A stretch of DNA of 64,000 bases from an uncultured Bacteroidales bacterium (GTDB lineage Bacteria; Bacteroidota; Bacteroidia; Bacteroidales; UBA932), in assembly GCA_934680015.1 (NCBI GenBank), contig CAKUSP010000007.1, positions 59,294 through 123,293 of the forward strand, given 5' to 3'. The first letter of the stretch is position 1; every line of letters starts with the position of its first letter. The position numbers and the translations under genes were made by a program. The notes under the pieces are model-generated. The model was not told where the DNA came from. It did not search any database and worked only from the letters and a program-made list of their open reading frames with translations. Below are positions 10,000-17,607 of this stretch, piece after piece.

Positions 10000-10818
10000 A
10001 TGAAACGTAGTTTTATTTTTTTGCTCTTTTTGTCTATCGTGGCAGTATCATGTGGTACTGCTAGTAACTATGCTGATGGATACCGATATCGCGATGGCAT
10101 TTACTATACGAGCGATACTCCAGGTGAAAATGTTGATGTCGTGCCGAACGCTGCAGGCGTTCAATTTGACGACAAGATAGGTGTAGATTATGACGAGTAT
10201 GGTTGGAGTAAGGCTACTACCTCTAGTAGTATAGTATTTGTACCTGTATGGGGCGCTTATAGGCCATATTGGCGTTGGGGATATAATCCTTGGTATTGGA
10301 ATAATTGGTGTTGGGATAGTGATTGGTACTGGTATAATGGTTGGTATTGGAATGATTGGTATTGGGGCTCTCCATACTATTGGGGTTATGATCCATGGTT
10401 TTATCATCACAGTATTCCACCTCATTATGGATGGGATAGGCCTTTACGTCGTCCAACGACATATACTCCTCATGCTGGGGTTTCAATGAGAAGGCCGGGG
10501 TTCTCTCCGAGAATTAATTCTTCATCTGCAACGCGACGCCCGTCTTCTGCATCTTCTACGATTGGAGGTTCTTCTTCTACTTATAGAAGATCACCTTCTA
10601 ACACAACGGGCAGAAGAAGTCCTTCATACTTTGATAGTACGCCTTCAAGAAGTAGTACTCCATCGCGTGGTAGTGGTTCTAGCTCTACATATAGGAGGGA
10701 AAGTAGTTCTGGTAGTTCATTTAGAGGGACAGGAAGTAGCTCTGGAAGTTCTTTTAGGAGTCCATCTGGTGGCGGATCGTCACATAGTGGTGGCGGCGTT
10801 TCTAGAGGACGTAGGTAG
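10000..10818 (+). CDS. Aromatic-rich lipoprotein with Ser/Arg-rich tail
   Basis: This is a 272-residue predicted lipoprotein: a signal peptide ends in the lipobox VAVSC, with C18 as the lipidation site. The start at 10000 was chosen because it gives this signal peptide; an earlier in-frame start at 9910 would bury it. Residues about 80-140 are extraordinarily rich in Trp, Tyr, Asn and Gly (repeats such as NGWYWNDWYWG). The C-terminal 120 residues are low-complexity Ser/Arg/Gly, with repeats like GSSSTYRR and GSSSGSSFR. Similar low-complexity lipoproteins occur in Bacteroidota, but no function is known. A TAAATTTG box lies at 9915-9922. The gene precedes the FadL-like porin by 29 bases. Confidence 0.75.
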   Translation: MKRSFIFLLFLSIVAVSCGTASNYADGYRYRDGIYYTSDTPGENVDVVPNAAGVQFDDKIGVDYDEYGWSKATTSSSIVFVPVWGAYRPYWRWGYNPWYWNNWCWDSDWYWYNGWYWNDWYWGSPYYWGYDPWFYHHSIPPHYGWDRPLRRPTTYTPHAGVSMRRPGFSPRINSSSATRRPSSASSTIGGSSSTYRRSPSNTTGRRSPSYFDSTPSRSSTPSRGSGSSSTYRRESSSGSSFRGTGSSSGSSFRSPSGGGSSHSGGGVSRGRR

Positions 10819-10847
10819 AAAAGTGTTAAACTAAAAAGTGTGTTAAA

Positions 10848-12521
10848 ATGAAAAGATATATTTTAGTAGCGTTGTCGCTAGTTTCAGCTGTGAGTTTAAA
10901 TGCTCAGTCTATGTATGATGCATACACATTTAGTGCTACTGATTATTTAGGTACAGCAAGAGTAGTGGGCTTGGGCGGTGCTGTGGGAGCTTTGGGCTCA
11001 GATATAGGTACTATAGGTGTGAATCCTGCCGGTTCTGCGGTGGCTTCCTATTCACAGTTTGTGTTTTCTCCATCCATAAGTTCATCTAGGACGAGAACTT
11101 CATATGCTTTAGATCCTAATGCTTCTTATCAAGGGGGAGTGAATTCGAATCGGTCGATGTTTAAATTGCCTAATATAGGTGCTACATCTCGTATAGAATC
11201 TGGATTGCTAGGAGCTGCAGTTACCTTCGGCTTTGTGATTAATACTACTTACGACTATAATTATGAGCATTCGGGGCGTGGAATTAACGGAGTTTCTTCA
11301 AAATTTGCAGAAATGGCGCGTGCCGCGCAGGGCCTGACGAATTCGTCTCTTGAAAGCAGTTCGTTCTATGATAATCCAGATAACTCTTCACTATGGGATG
11401 TTGCCATGGGATACAATGTAGGTTTGATAAATGCTTTTGGAGCAGATGGAAACTATGTAGGATGTACTGAAGTATTGACCGATGATAATAGACGTTATGT
11501 TCCAGGTGATTTGATTCAACGTTCGCGTCAAATCCTTTCAGGAGCGAAAAATGATATATTGTTCAATATAGCGTGGGATTTTTCTAATAGATTTTACTTG
11601 GGCTTCAATGTGGGCATTCCGTATTTCGGGTATGAGAATATGGAACGGTACTCTGAAACTGCAAGAGTCGTAGAAGATTTTCCTATTAAGTTTACTTATA
11701 ACGATGGCAGTGTAGTTGATACTTATTTTGACAATGCCACTTATCAATATAATTATTCGGCTTCTGGGTCAGGAGTATATGGAAAAGTGGGCTTTATCTG
11801 GCTTCCTTTCGCTGGCTTGCGCATAGGTGCTGCGTATCAGACGCCTACTACCATGGATATAGAGGAAACATGGATACATAGTGGAAAAGTTTCATACGCA
11901 AATGGGTCTTCTTATTCTGGGACTAGTCGCGAGGGTAGTTATGAGTACACTTTGGTAACACCACGTCATTATGACTTTTCTGTGGCGTACACATTTGGAA
12001 AGAAAGGACTGGTAAGTGCCGATTTCTCTGCTGAAGATTATAGGCGTGTTCGTTTTGAGGACTCTTATAATGATGGTACATTTGATTTCGTGAATACAGC
12101 AACTTCTACCTTTAGCGGATTTGCCTACAATCTTAGAGTCGGTGCGGAACTCAATTTGACATCAGACTTTGCTGTTAGGGCCGGAGCAAGCTTTAAGACT
12201 TCTGCTGAAAAATATTATGAAGGAGAAGGGAAGTCTATTTATTACTCGGACTATAATGAAGACTATTATCATGGAAGAAAGACACTTCCAGGTAATGCTA
12301 AATACGTTAATGATATTACTCGCAGTTATTCTGTAGGTTTTGGTTATAATCCTGCTGGCTCTTTTTTCGCGGATTTCGCTTTGCGGTTAGCTAAGTTGCC
12401 ATCAAGTATATATCAGCCATATTATAATTACGAGGATGAAGGTGTAACATATTATTCTCCTCTTTTCCGTACGGAACGTAATCTTGTGAATGCTGTTCTC
12501 ACTCTTGGGTGGAGGTTTTAA
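10848..12521 (+). CDS. OmpP1/FadL-family outer membrane protein
   Basis: This 557-residue protein has a signal peptide (about residues 1-19, ending LNA before Gln). The N-terminal segment (YDAYTFSATDYLGTARVVGLGGAVGALG, then VNPAGSA) is diagnostic of the Bacteroidota branch of the FadL/OmpP1 transporters. The rest alternates short beta strands and ends GWRF, a C-terminal aromatic as expected for BAM-assembled barrels. It may take up hydrophobic compounds; the substrate cannot be predicted. It lies 9 bases upstream of lpxD. Confidence 0.85.
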   Translation: MKRYILVALSLVSAVSLNAQSMYDAYTFSATDYLGTARVVGLGGAVGALGSDIGTIGVNPAGSAVASYSQFVFSPSISSSRTRTSYALDPNASYQGGVNSNRSMFKLPNIGATSRIESGLLGAAVTFGFVINTTYDYNYEHSGRGINGVSSKFAEMARAAQGLTNSSLESSSFYDNPDNSSLWDVAMGYNVGLINAFGADGNYVGCTEVLTDDNRRYVPGDLIQRSRQILSGAKNDILFNIAWDFSNRFYLGFNVGIPYFGYENMERYSETARVVEDFPIKFTYNDGSVVDTYFDNATYQYNYSASGSGVYGKVGFIWLPFAGLRIGAAYQTPTTMDIEETWIHSGKVSYANGSSYSGTSREGSYEYTLVTPRHYDFSVAYTFGKKGLVSADFSAEDYRRVRFEDSYNDGTFDFVNTATSTFSGFAYNLRVGAELNLTSDFAVRAGASFKTSAEKYYEGEGKSIYYSDYNEDYYHGRKTLPGNAKYVNDITRSYSVGFGYNPAGSFFADFALRLAKLPSSIYQPYYNYEDEGVTYYSPLFRTERNLVNAVLTLGWRF

Positions 12522-12530
12522 TTTAATCTT

Positions 12531-13517
12531 ATGAAATTTAGTGCTAAGGAACTTGCTGATGTTTTGCATGGTACTGTAGATGGAGATCCATCTGCAGAGG
12601 CAACATCGTTTGCGAAGATTGAACATGGTAAACCTGGGAATTTGTGCTTTTATGCTAATCCCAAATATGAGCATTATGTCTATGAAAGTAAGGCGTCTAT
12701 ATTGCTTGTTAATAAAGATTTTGTGCCTTCTTCTAGTGTCGGTCCCACGATGGTAAGAGTGGATAATGCTTATAGCGCATTAGCAGAACTGCTCGATTAT
12801 GTGAACCGTCAGCATAGAACATATAAACGGCACAGAGGTAGATGCCATCTTGCTCTTAGCTCTAAAATTGGTAAGAGGGTGTGGATAGGAGACTATGTAA
12901 CTGTAGGAAAAAAGACAGTAGTAGGTGATTACACTAAGATTTATAATAATGTCACCATAGGTGATAATGTTAAAATAGGATCAAAGTGTATTATCTATCC
13001 GGGAGTGGTTATTTTCAGTGGAACAGTTATAGGAGATAGGACGATTCTGCATGCCGGGTGCATTATAGGCGATGATGGCTTTGGTAATGCCCCGCAAAGC
13101 GATGGTACTTGGAAGAAAATAGAGCACGTGGGTAATGTGATTATAGGTAATGATGTAGAGATAGGGTCTAATACTACAGTGGATAAGGCCCCTATGGAAT
13201 CTACCATTATAGGTAATGGCGTCAGGATAGATAATCTGTGCCAGATTGCTCATAATGTCCAGATAGGAGATAACACCGTTATGGCAGCACTCTCTGGAAT
13301 TGCAGGGTCTGCGATTATAGGAAAGAATTGTATTATAGCAGGGCAGGTAGGAATAATAGGGCATGTAAAGATTGCAGATAAGACTACTGTGGCAGCACAA
13401 GCGGGAGTCATAGGTAATGTACGTAAGGAGGGACAAGTCCTCGTGGGCATGCCGGCTATTCCACATGCCACTTTTATGCGTGCTTATGCTAAGTTCAAGG
13501 CGAGTGGGGAAGAATAA
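12531..13517 (+). CDS. lpxD: UDP-3-O-acylglucosamine N-acyltransferase
   Basis: LpxD adds the second 3-hydroxyacyl chain in lipid A synthesis. The 328-residue protein has the N-terminal uridine-binding domain (about 1-100) followed by a left-handed beta-helix made of hexapeptide repeats such as IGDNVKIGSKC and IGNDVEIGSNT. The catalytic His is H241 in CQIAHNVQIG. It starts the lpxD-lpxC-lpxA cluster, the normal order in this phylum. Confidence 0.96.
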   Translation: MKFSAKELADVLHGTVDGDPSAEATSFAKIEHGKPGNLCFYANPKYEHYVYESKASILLVNKDFVPSSSVGPTMVRVDNAYSALAELLDYVNRQHRTYKRHRGRCHLALSSKIGKRVWIGDYVTVGKKTVVGDYTKIYNNVTIGDNVKIGSKCIIYPGVVIFSGTVIGDRTILHAGCIIGDDGFGNAPQSDGTWKKIEHVGNVIIGNDVEIGSNTTVDKAPMESTIIGNGVRIDNLCQIAHNVQIGDNTVMAALSGIAGSAIIGKNCIIAGQVGIIGHVKIADKTTVAAQAGVIGNVRKEGQVLVGMPAIPHATFMRAYAKFKASGEE

Positions 13518-13531
13518 TTGAAAATAATTCC

Positions 13532-13539
13532 TATATTTG
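13532..13539 (+). promoter_or_regulatory. Bacteroidota -7 promoter element upstream of lpxC
   Basis: TATATTTG lies in the short lpxD-lpxC gap and matches TAnnTTTG. A start about 6 bases downstream would give a leader of roughly 10 bases before the lpxC ATG at 13557. No clear -33 element is present, so this is a candidate internal promoter only. Confidence 0.4.
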
Positions 13540-13556
13540 CGCCCACAAAAATCAGG

Positions 13557-14447
13557 ATGAAACAGAATACATTAAAAAATACATATTATTTCGAGGGGAA
13601 AGGACTTCATTCAGGTAAGTTCGCGCATATGCGTGTATGTCCTGCGCCTGCCGATACTGGGATTCGTTTTCACCGCATAGACTTAGGCCCGGATGCTTTT
13701 GTTGATGCTATAGCGCAGAATGTTTCTTTGACGTCGCGCAGTACTACTATATCAAAAGGGAAGGTATCGGTTAGTACCATCGAACATTTGCTTTCTGCCT
13801 TGACGGGTTTAGGCGTAGACAACGCTTTGATTGAGATTGATAATGTGGAAGTTCCAGTGTTGGATGGCAGTGCGGAAAAGTATGTTGAAGCCATATATCC
13901 AGATGGGCTTGTGGAGCAGGATGCACCTAGAAAGTATATAGAAATAGGAAGTGAGTTCTTGTATAAAGACGATAAAACAGGTTCTTACATTAAACTTATC
14001 CCGTCCGATAATCCTAGTTATGAGGTCACTATAGACTTTAATTCAAAGGTGCTCGGAGTGCAAACTGTGAAATGGGATCCGACGATGGATTATGTACACG
14101 AGATAGCTCCTTGTAGGACATTTTGCTTTTTGCATGAAATTCAATTATTGGCAAGCCTTGGTTTAATAAAGGGTGGCGATGTGGAAAACGCTATTGTAGT
14201 TGTGGAAAAACCAGTTTCGCCTCAGCGTATAGCTCGTCTTGCTAAGACTTTCGGACATCCAGAACTTAAGGTTACCCAACAGGGTTATTTGAATAATGTA
14301 GAATTGCACTTTCCAGACGAGTGTGGACGGCACAAACTGCTAGATATAATAGGAGATTTAAGACTCGTTGGCGGATTTTTGAAGGCCAAAGTCATAGCAT
14401 ATAAACCAGGACATAGTATTAATACTAAGGTCGCTAAACTTATTTAA
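13557..14447 (+). CDS. lpxC: UDP-3-O-acyl-N-acetylglucosamine deacetylase, not fused to FabZ
   Basis: LpxC carries out the committed zinc-dependent deacetylation of lipid A synthesis. The 296-residue protein retains the key residues: E76 and H77 in STIEHLL, and H259 and D263 in RHKLLDIIGDL. It ends at PGHSINTKVAKLI, where Bacteroidota homologues usually continue into a FabZ dehydratase domain. Here lpxA begins 5 bases later and no FabZ sequence is present in any frame of the gap. The ATG at 13557 gives the family N-terminus (TLKNTYYFEGKGLHSG); a TTG at 13518 is also in frame but precedes the promoter-like box. Function as deacetylase is well supported; the missing fusion partner is the unusual feature. 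Confidence 0.95.
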   Translation: MKQNTLKNTYYFEGKGLHSGKFAHMRVCPAPADTGIRFHRIDLGPDAFVDAIAQNVSLTSRSTTISKGKVSVSTIEHLLSALTGLGVDNALIEIDNVEVPVLDGSAEKYVEAIYPDGLVEQDAPRKYIEIGSEFLYKDDKTGSYIKLIPSDNPSYEVTIDFNSKVLGVQTVKWDPTMDYVHEIAPCRTFCFLHEIQLLASLGLIKGGDVENAIVVVEKPVSPQRIARLAKTFGHPELKVTQQGYLNNVELHFPDECGRHKLLDIIGDLRLVGGFLKAKVIAYKPGHSINTKVAKLI

Positions 14448-14452
14448 ACAAA

Positions 14453-15265
14453 ATGGTTAATATTCATCCACTTGCTACGGTTCATCCAGGCGCTAAATTA
14501 GGAGACAATGTCGAGATTGGCCCATACGCATTCATTGACGATAATGTAGAAATCGGAGATGGTTGTAAGATATATCCACATGCTACTATTTTTTCTTATG
14601 TTAAGATGGGAAAGGATTGTAGCGTTTTCCCTGGTGCCGTTGTGGGCGCTATCCCTCAGGATTTGAAATTTGACGGTGAGGTTACTTATGTTGAAATCGG
14701 GGATAGAGTAAATATAAGAGAGTGTGCGACTATTAACAGAGGTACAAAAGCTAGCGGAAAAGGCGTGACTAAAATAGGTAATGACACATTAATAATGTCC
14801 TATGTTCATGTAGCGCATGATTGTAGAGTCGGTAATCATTGTATCTTGGTTAGTTATGTCGGAATAGCAGGGGAGACGGATGTAGATGATTGGGCTATAT
14901 TGGGAGGAAGTACCGTGGTACATCAGTTCTCTCATATAGGAAAGCATGCTATGGTAGGTGGTGGAAGTAAGGTTAATAAAGATATACCTCCATATGCTTT
15001 ATGTGGAAGGGATCCTATCTGCTTTGCTGGTATAAATATAGTCGGTCTTCGTCGTCGTGGTTTCGATTCAGATACTGTAAGAACTATTAGGGATATTTAC
15101 GACACTATATATTATCAAGGAAATAATGTCTCAGATGCATTGGCTAAGGTGGAGGCTGGATTCCCGGATACTCCTGAAAAGTTGGAAATCGTAAATTTTA
15201 TACGTAATTCTAAGCGTGGCATCGTGAGAGCTAACGATAATAGCGAAAAGGGCTTTGTGGAATAG
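14453..15265 (+). CDS. lpxA: UDP-N-acetylglucosamine O-acyltransferase
   Basis: LpxA performs the first acyl transfer of lipid A synthesis. The 270-residue protein is a hexapeptide-repeat beta-helix (residues about 1-190) with the catalytic His at H122 in YVHVAHDC and a C-terminal helical domain (LRRRGFDSDTVRTIRDIY). Length is normal. It directly follows lpxC, and its stop is 1 base before the WbqC-family start. Confidence 0.96.
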   Translation: MVNIHPLATVHPGAKLGDNVEIGPYAFIDDNVEIGDGCKIYPHATIFSYVKMGKDCSVFPGAVVGAIPQDLKFDGEVTYVEIGDRVNIRECATINRGTKASGKGVTKIGNDTLIMSYVHVAHDCRVGNHCILVSYVGIAGETDVDDWAILGGSTVVHQFSHIGKHAMVGGGSKVNKDIPPYALCGRDPICFAGINIVGLRRRGFDSDTVRTIRDIYDTIYYQGNNVSDALAKVEAGFPDTPEKLEIVNFIRNSKRGIVRANDNSEKGFVE

Positions 15266-15266
15266 A

Positions 15267-15854
15267 ATGTTGCTTTCCACAGCATATTTTCCTCCCATAG
15301 AGTATTTTGCATTACTTGCAAAGTGCTCTATCGTTTATATAGAGGGATGTGAGAATTATGTTAAACAATCCTATCGTAATCGATGCAGGATTCTTACTGC
15401 CAATGGAGTCGAAGATCTTAGAGTCCCGGTAATACATGGATCATCTAGGTTGATTACAGACATTGGCATAGAATATAAAACTCCATGGGTTAGGCAGAGT
15501 GAATATGCCATAGAATCGGCCTATTATAATTCGCCTTTCTTTGAGTATTATCGCGATGAATTATTCGCTATTTTAGATTCTCACCCACAGCGTCTTTGGG
15601 ATATGAATATGAGTCTAATCGAGTTTTTCTGTCGAAAGATAGGAATTAAAACAGAAATCATTAAAACCGATTCGTTCGTTGAATCTTTTAAGTTATGTGA
15701 GGATTATCGTAATGCCATTCACCCGAAAAAATCATCGACATATGAAGCTCATCCGTACTATCAAGTATTTAGAGAGAAGTATGGCTTCATTCCGAATCTT
15801 TCTATAATGGACCTGCTTTTCAACGAAGGTCCAGAAAGCATTTGTTATTTATAA
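15267..15854 (+). CDS. WbqC family protein
   Basis: This 195-residue protein matches the WbqC-like family, found in polysaccharide gene clusters and commonly as a single gene in Bacteroidota. Visible signatures are the N-terminal S-T-A-Y-F-P-P-I-E-Y-F motif, the NRCRILTANGVEDLRVPV segment and the internal H-P-Y-Y-Q-V-F. The biochemical role is unsettled. The start at 15267 was chosen because it lies just after the lpxA stop and gives the usual N-terminus. Confidence 0.8.
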   Translation: MLLSTAYFPPIEYFALLAKCSIVYIEGCENYVKQSYRNRCRILTANGVEDLRVPVIHGSSRLITDIGIEYKTPWVRQSEYAIESAYYNSPFFEYYRDELFAILDSHPQRLWDMNMSLIEFFCRKIGIKTEIIKTDSFVESFKLCEDYRNAIHPKKSSTYEAHPYYQVFREKYGFIPNLSIMDLLFNEGPESICYL

Positions 15855-15872
15855 GAAATAATGCTATATTTG
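15841..15872 (+). promoter_or_regulatory. Promoter of the rimP-nusA-infB operon
   Basis: TTTG at 15841-15844 and TATATTTG at 15865-15872 are separated by 20 bases, matching the Bacteroidota -33/-7 layout. The -33 box lies inside the end of the WbqC-family gene. Transcription would start near 15878 and give a leader of about 165 bases before rimP. Confidence 0.7.
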
Positions 15873-15886
15873 CAGGCGTGAAAGAG

Positions 15887-15916
15887 ATAGGAGACCGAGT
15901 GAGGCCGCCTATTTTT
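15887..15916 (+). promoter_or_regulatory. Possible leader hairpin/attenuator before rimP
   Basis: ATAGG (15887-15891) can pair with CCTAT (15908-15912), with a GC-rich interior, and is followed by TTTTT. It lies near the 5' end of the predicted rimP leader. In other bacteria this operon is autoregulated by NusA, so an attenuator is plausible, but the stem is short. From 15917 to 16043 nothing else was recognised. Confidence 0.3.
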
Positions 15917-16043
15917 GTTATGGTGTAAGTACAGACTACTTTTGAGGGCTAAGAAAATGGGATTTTTGCGCAAATTAGAGCTTAAGTGATGCTTGTATGC
16001 GAGGAAAGAGTGAGAGAATTAATTTGAATAAAAAGATATAGTT

Positions 16044-16316
16044 ATGAATAGAAGTGAGCTTGAGTCAGTTTTAGAAAAAGCTGCAATAGAAAGGGGATGC
16101 CGCGTAGTCGATTTGAAATTCGATGACGACGATAATGTCTTCGATGTCACAATCGATAAGGAGGATGGATATGTTGACTTATCTGATTGTGAGTTTGTTC
16201 ACAGAGCGGTACTTGCTGCCTTCGATAGAAATATAGAAGATTATTCCCTTACTGTAGGGTCTGTTGGGATAAGCTCCCAGAGTGCTGATGAAATGTTGAA
16301 AACAATAAACGAATAA
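16044..16316 (+). CDS. rimP: Ribosome maturation factor RimP, N-terminal domain only
   Basis: RimP assists 30S subunit maturation. This copy is 90 residues, while family members are usually about 150. It contains the N-terminal alpha/beta domain (AIERGCRVVDLKF, DLSDCEFVHRAV, YSLTVGSVGIS) and then stops after a short tail, so the C-terminal SH3-like domain that contacts S12 is missing. NusA begins 7 bases after the stop, leaving no room for a frameshifted C-terminus. The position directly before nusA and infB supports the identity. Confidence 0.85.
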   Translation: MNRSELESVLEKAAIERGCRVVDLKFDDDDNVFDVTIDKEDGYVDLSDCEFVHRAVLAAFDRNIEDYSLTVGSVGISSQSADEMLKTINE

Positions 16317-16323
16317 TTATATA

Positions 16324-17586
16324 ATGGAAAAAGAACCAGTTGCTACTCTTATAGATGCCTTTAAGGATTTTAAGGAGGAAAAAAGTATTGACCGCCCAGT
16401 CATGATGGGTGTGCTTAAGGATGTATTTCTTACACAGATAGCTAAGACTTATGGCTCATCAGATAATTTTGATGTAATCGTAAATGTAGATAAAGGAACA
16501 TGTGAGATATACCAGAACTTCGAAATCGTTGAAAACGTTACTAATCCTAATGCGGAGATGACTCTCGATCAGGTGAAGGCCGATAGTGGAGACGATGACT
16601 ATGAAATAGGTGATCAATACACTAAGAAGTTAGACCTTAAGTCTTTCGGACGTAGAGGAATATTGAATATTCGTCAGAATCTTCAAGGTAGAATAAGAGA
16701 TATCGAAAAGGCTAATGTATTCAAAAAATACTCTGAAAAGATAGGTGACATTTTCATCGGAGAAGTATATCAGACATGGAATAAAGAAGTGCTTTTGCTT
16801 GATGATGATGGAAATGAACTTCATATACCTCGTAACGAGCAGATTCCAGGCGAACATTTTAAGAAAAATGACACTATACGTGCCATGATAGAGAAGGTTG
16901 AGATGAAGAACAACACTACTCCATATATTATCCTGAGTCGCACGTCTCCAGACTTTTTGAAGAAACTTTTCGAACAGGAAGTCCCGGAAATCGCGGATGG
17001 ATTGATAACTGTGAAGAAAGTGGTTCGTATCCCAGGAGAAAGAGCGAAAGTCGCTGTAGAGTCCTATGATGAAAGAATAGACCCTATAGGAGCCTGTATT
17101 GGAGTTAAGGGAAGCCGTATTATGGGTATAGTAAGAGAATTGCATAATGAAAATATTGACGTTATTCAATGGTCTGCTAATCCTCAATTGATGATTCAGC
17201 GCGCGTTAAGTCCGGCGAAAGTGTCTTATATCGATATGGGAGAGGGTGATGATGCTAAGGTTAAGGTGTTTATGCATCCGGACGAGGTTCGAAAAGGAAT
17301 TGGCCGAAACGGATGTAATGTTATTCTAGCAGGACAGTTAGTTGATCGTGAGATAGAGGTATGGCGAGACATTCCTAAGGATGAAGTTGAGGAGGAAGAT
17401 GTCGCTCTTGATGATTTCGCTAATGAAATCGATCAATGGATCATCGATAAGCTTAAGAGCATAGGATGCGATACCGCTAAGGATGTTCTTGCCATTGATC
17501 CCGCTGATATAGCAAAACGCGCTGATCTTGAAGATGAAACAGTGGCAGATGTAATATCAATATTAAAGGCTGAATTTGAAGATTAA
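16324..17586 (+). CDS. nusA: Transcription termination/antitermination factor NusA
   Basis: This 420-residue RNA-polymerase-associated factor controls pausing and termination. Domains in order are an N-terminal RNAP-binding domain (about 1-135), an S1 domain (GDIFIGEVYQTWNKEVLL), two KH domains (including IDPIGACIGVKGSRIMGIVREL and RKGIGRNGCNVILAGQL), and a C-terminal helix-hairpin-helix-like segment. Organisation and length are normal for the phylum. It lies between rimP and infB. Confidence 0.96.
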   Translation: MEKEPVATLIDAFKDFKEEKSIDRPVMMGVLKDVFLTQIAKTYGSSDNFDVIVNVDKGTCEIYQNFEIVENVTNPNAEMTLDQVKADSGDDDYEIGDQYTKKLDLKSFGRRGILNIRQNLQGRIRDIEKANVFKKYSEKIGDIFIGEVYQTWNKEVLLLDDDGNELHIPRNEQIPGEHFKKNDTIRAMIEKVEMKNNTTPYIILSRTSPDFLKKLFEQEVPEIADGLITVKKVVRIPGERAKVAVESYDERIDPIGACIGVKGSRIMGIVRELHNENIDVIQWSANPQLMIQRALSPAKVSYIDMGEGDDAKVKVFMHPDEVRKGIGRNGCNVILAGQLVDREIEVWRDIPKDEVEEEDVALDDFANEIDQWIIDKLKSIGCDTAKDVLAIDPADIAKRADLEDETVADVISILKAEFED

Positions 17587-17607
17587 TTATAAATAAAGGG
17601 GTTAAGA

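Noticed and set aside
10048..10486. Overlapping frames on both strands within the Trp/Tyr-rich lipoprotein
   Set aside because: They are translations of the repetitive TGG/TAT-rich DNA in other frames and have repetitive composition for that reason.
12981..13466. 161-codon minus-strand frame within lpxD
   Set aside because: Antisense to the hexapeptide repeats of lpxD, whose periodic codons create a long open frame; no protein features.
16300..16330. Frameshift as the cause of the short RimP
   Set aside because: Only 7 bases separate the stop from nusA, so a displaced C-terminal domain cannot be present here.
16630..17187. 185-codon open frame on the minus strand inside nusA
   Set aside because: It is fully antisense to a well-supported nusA gene, has no recognisable family and looks like a codon-bias shadow.
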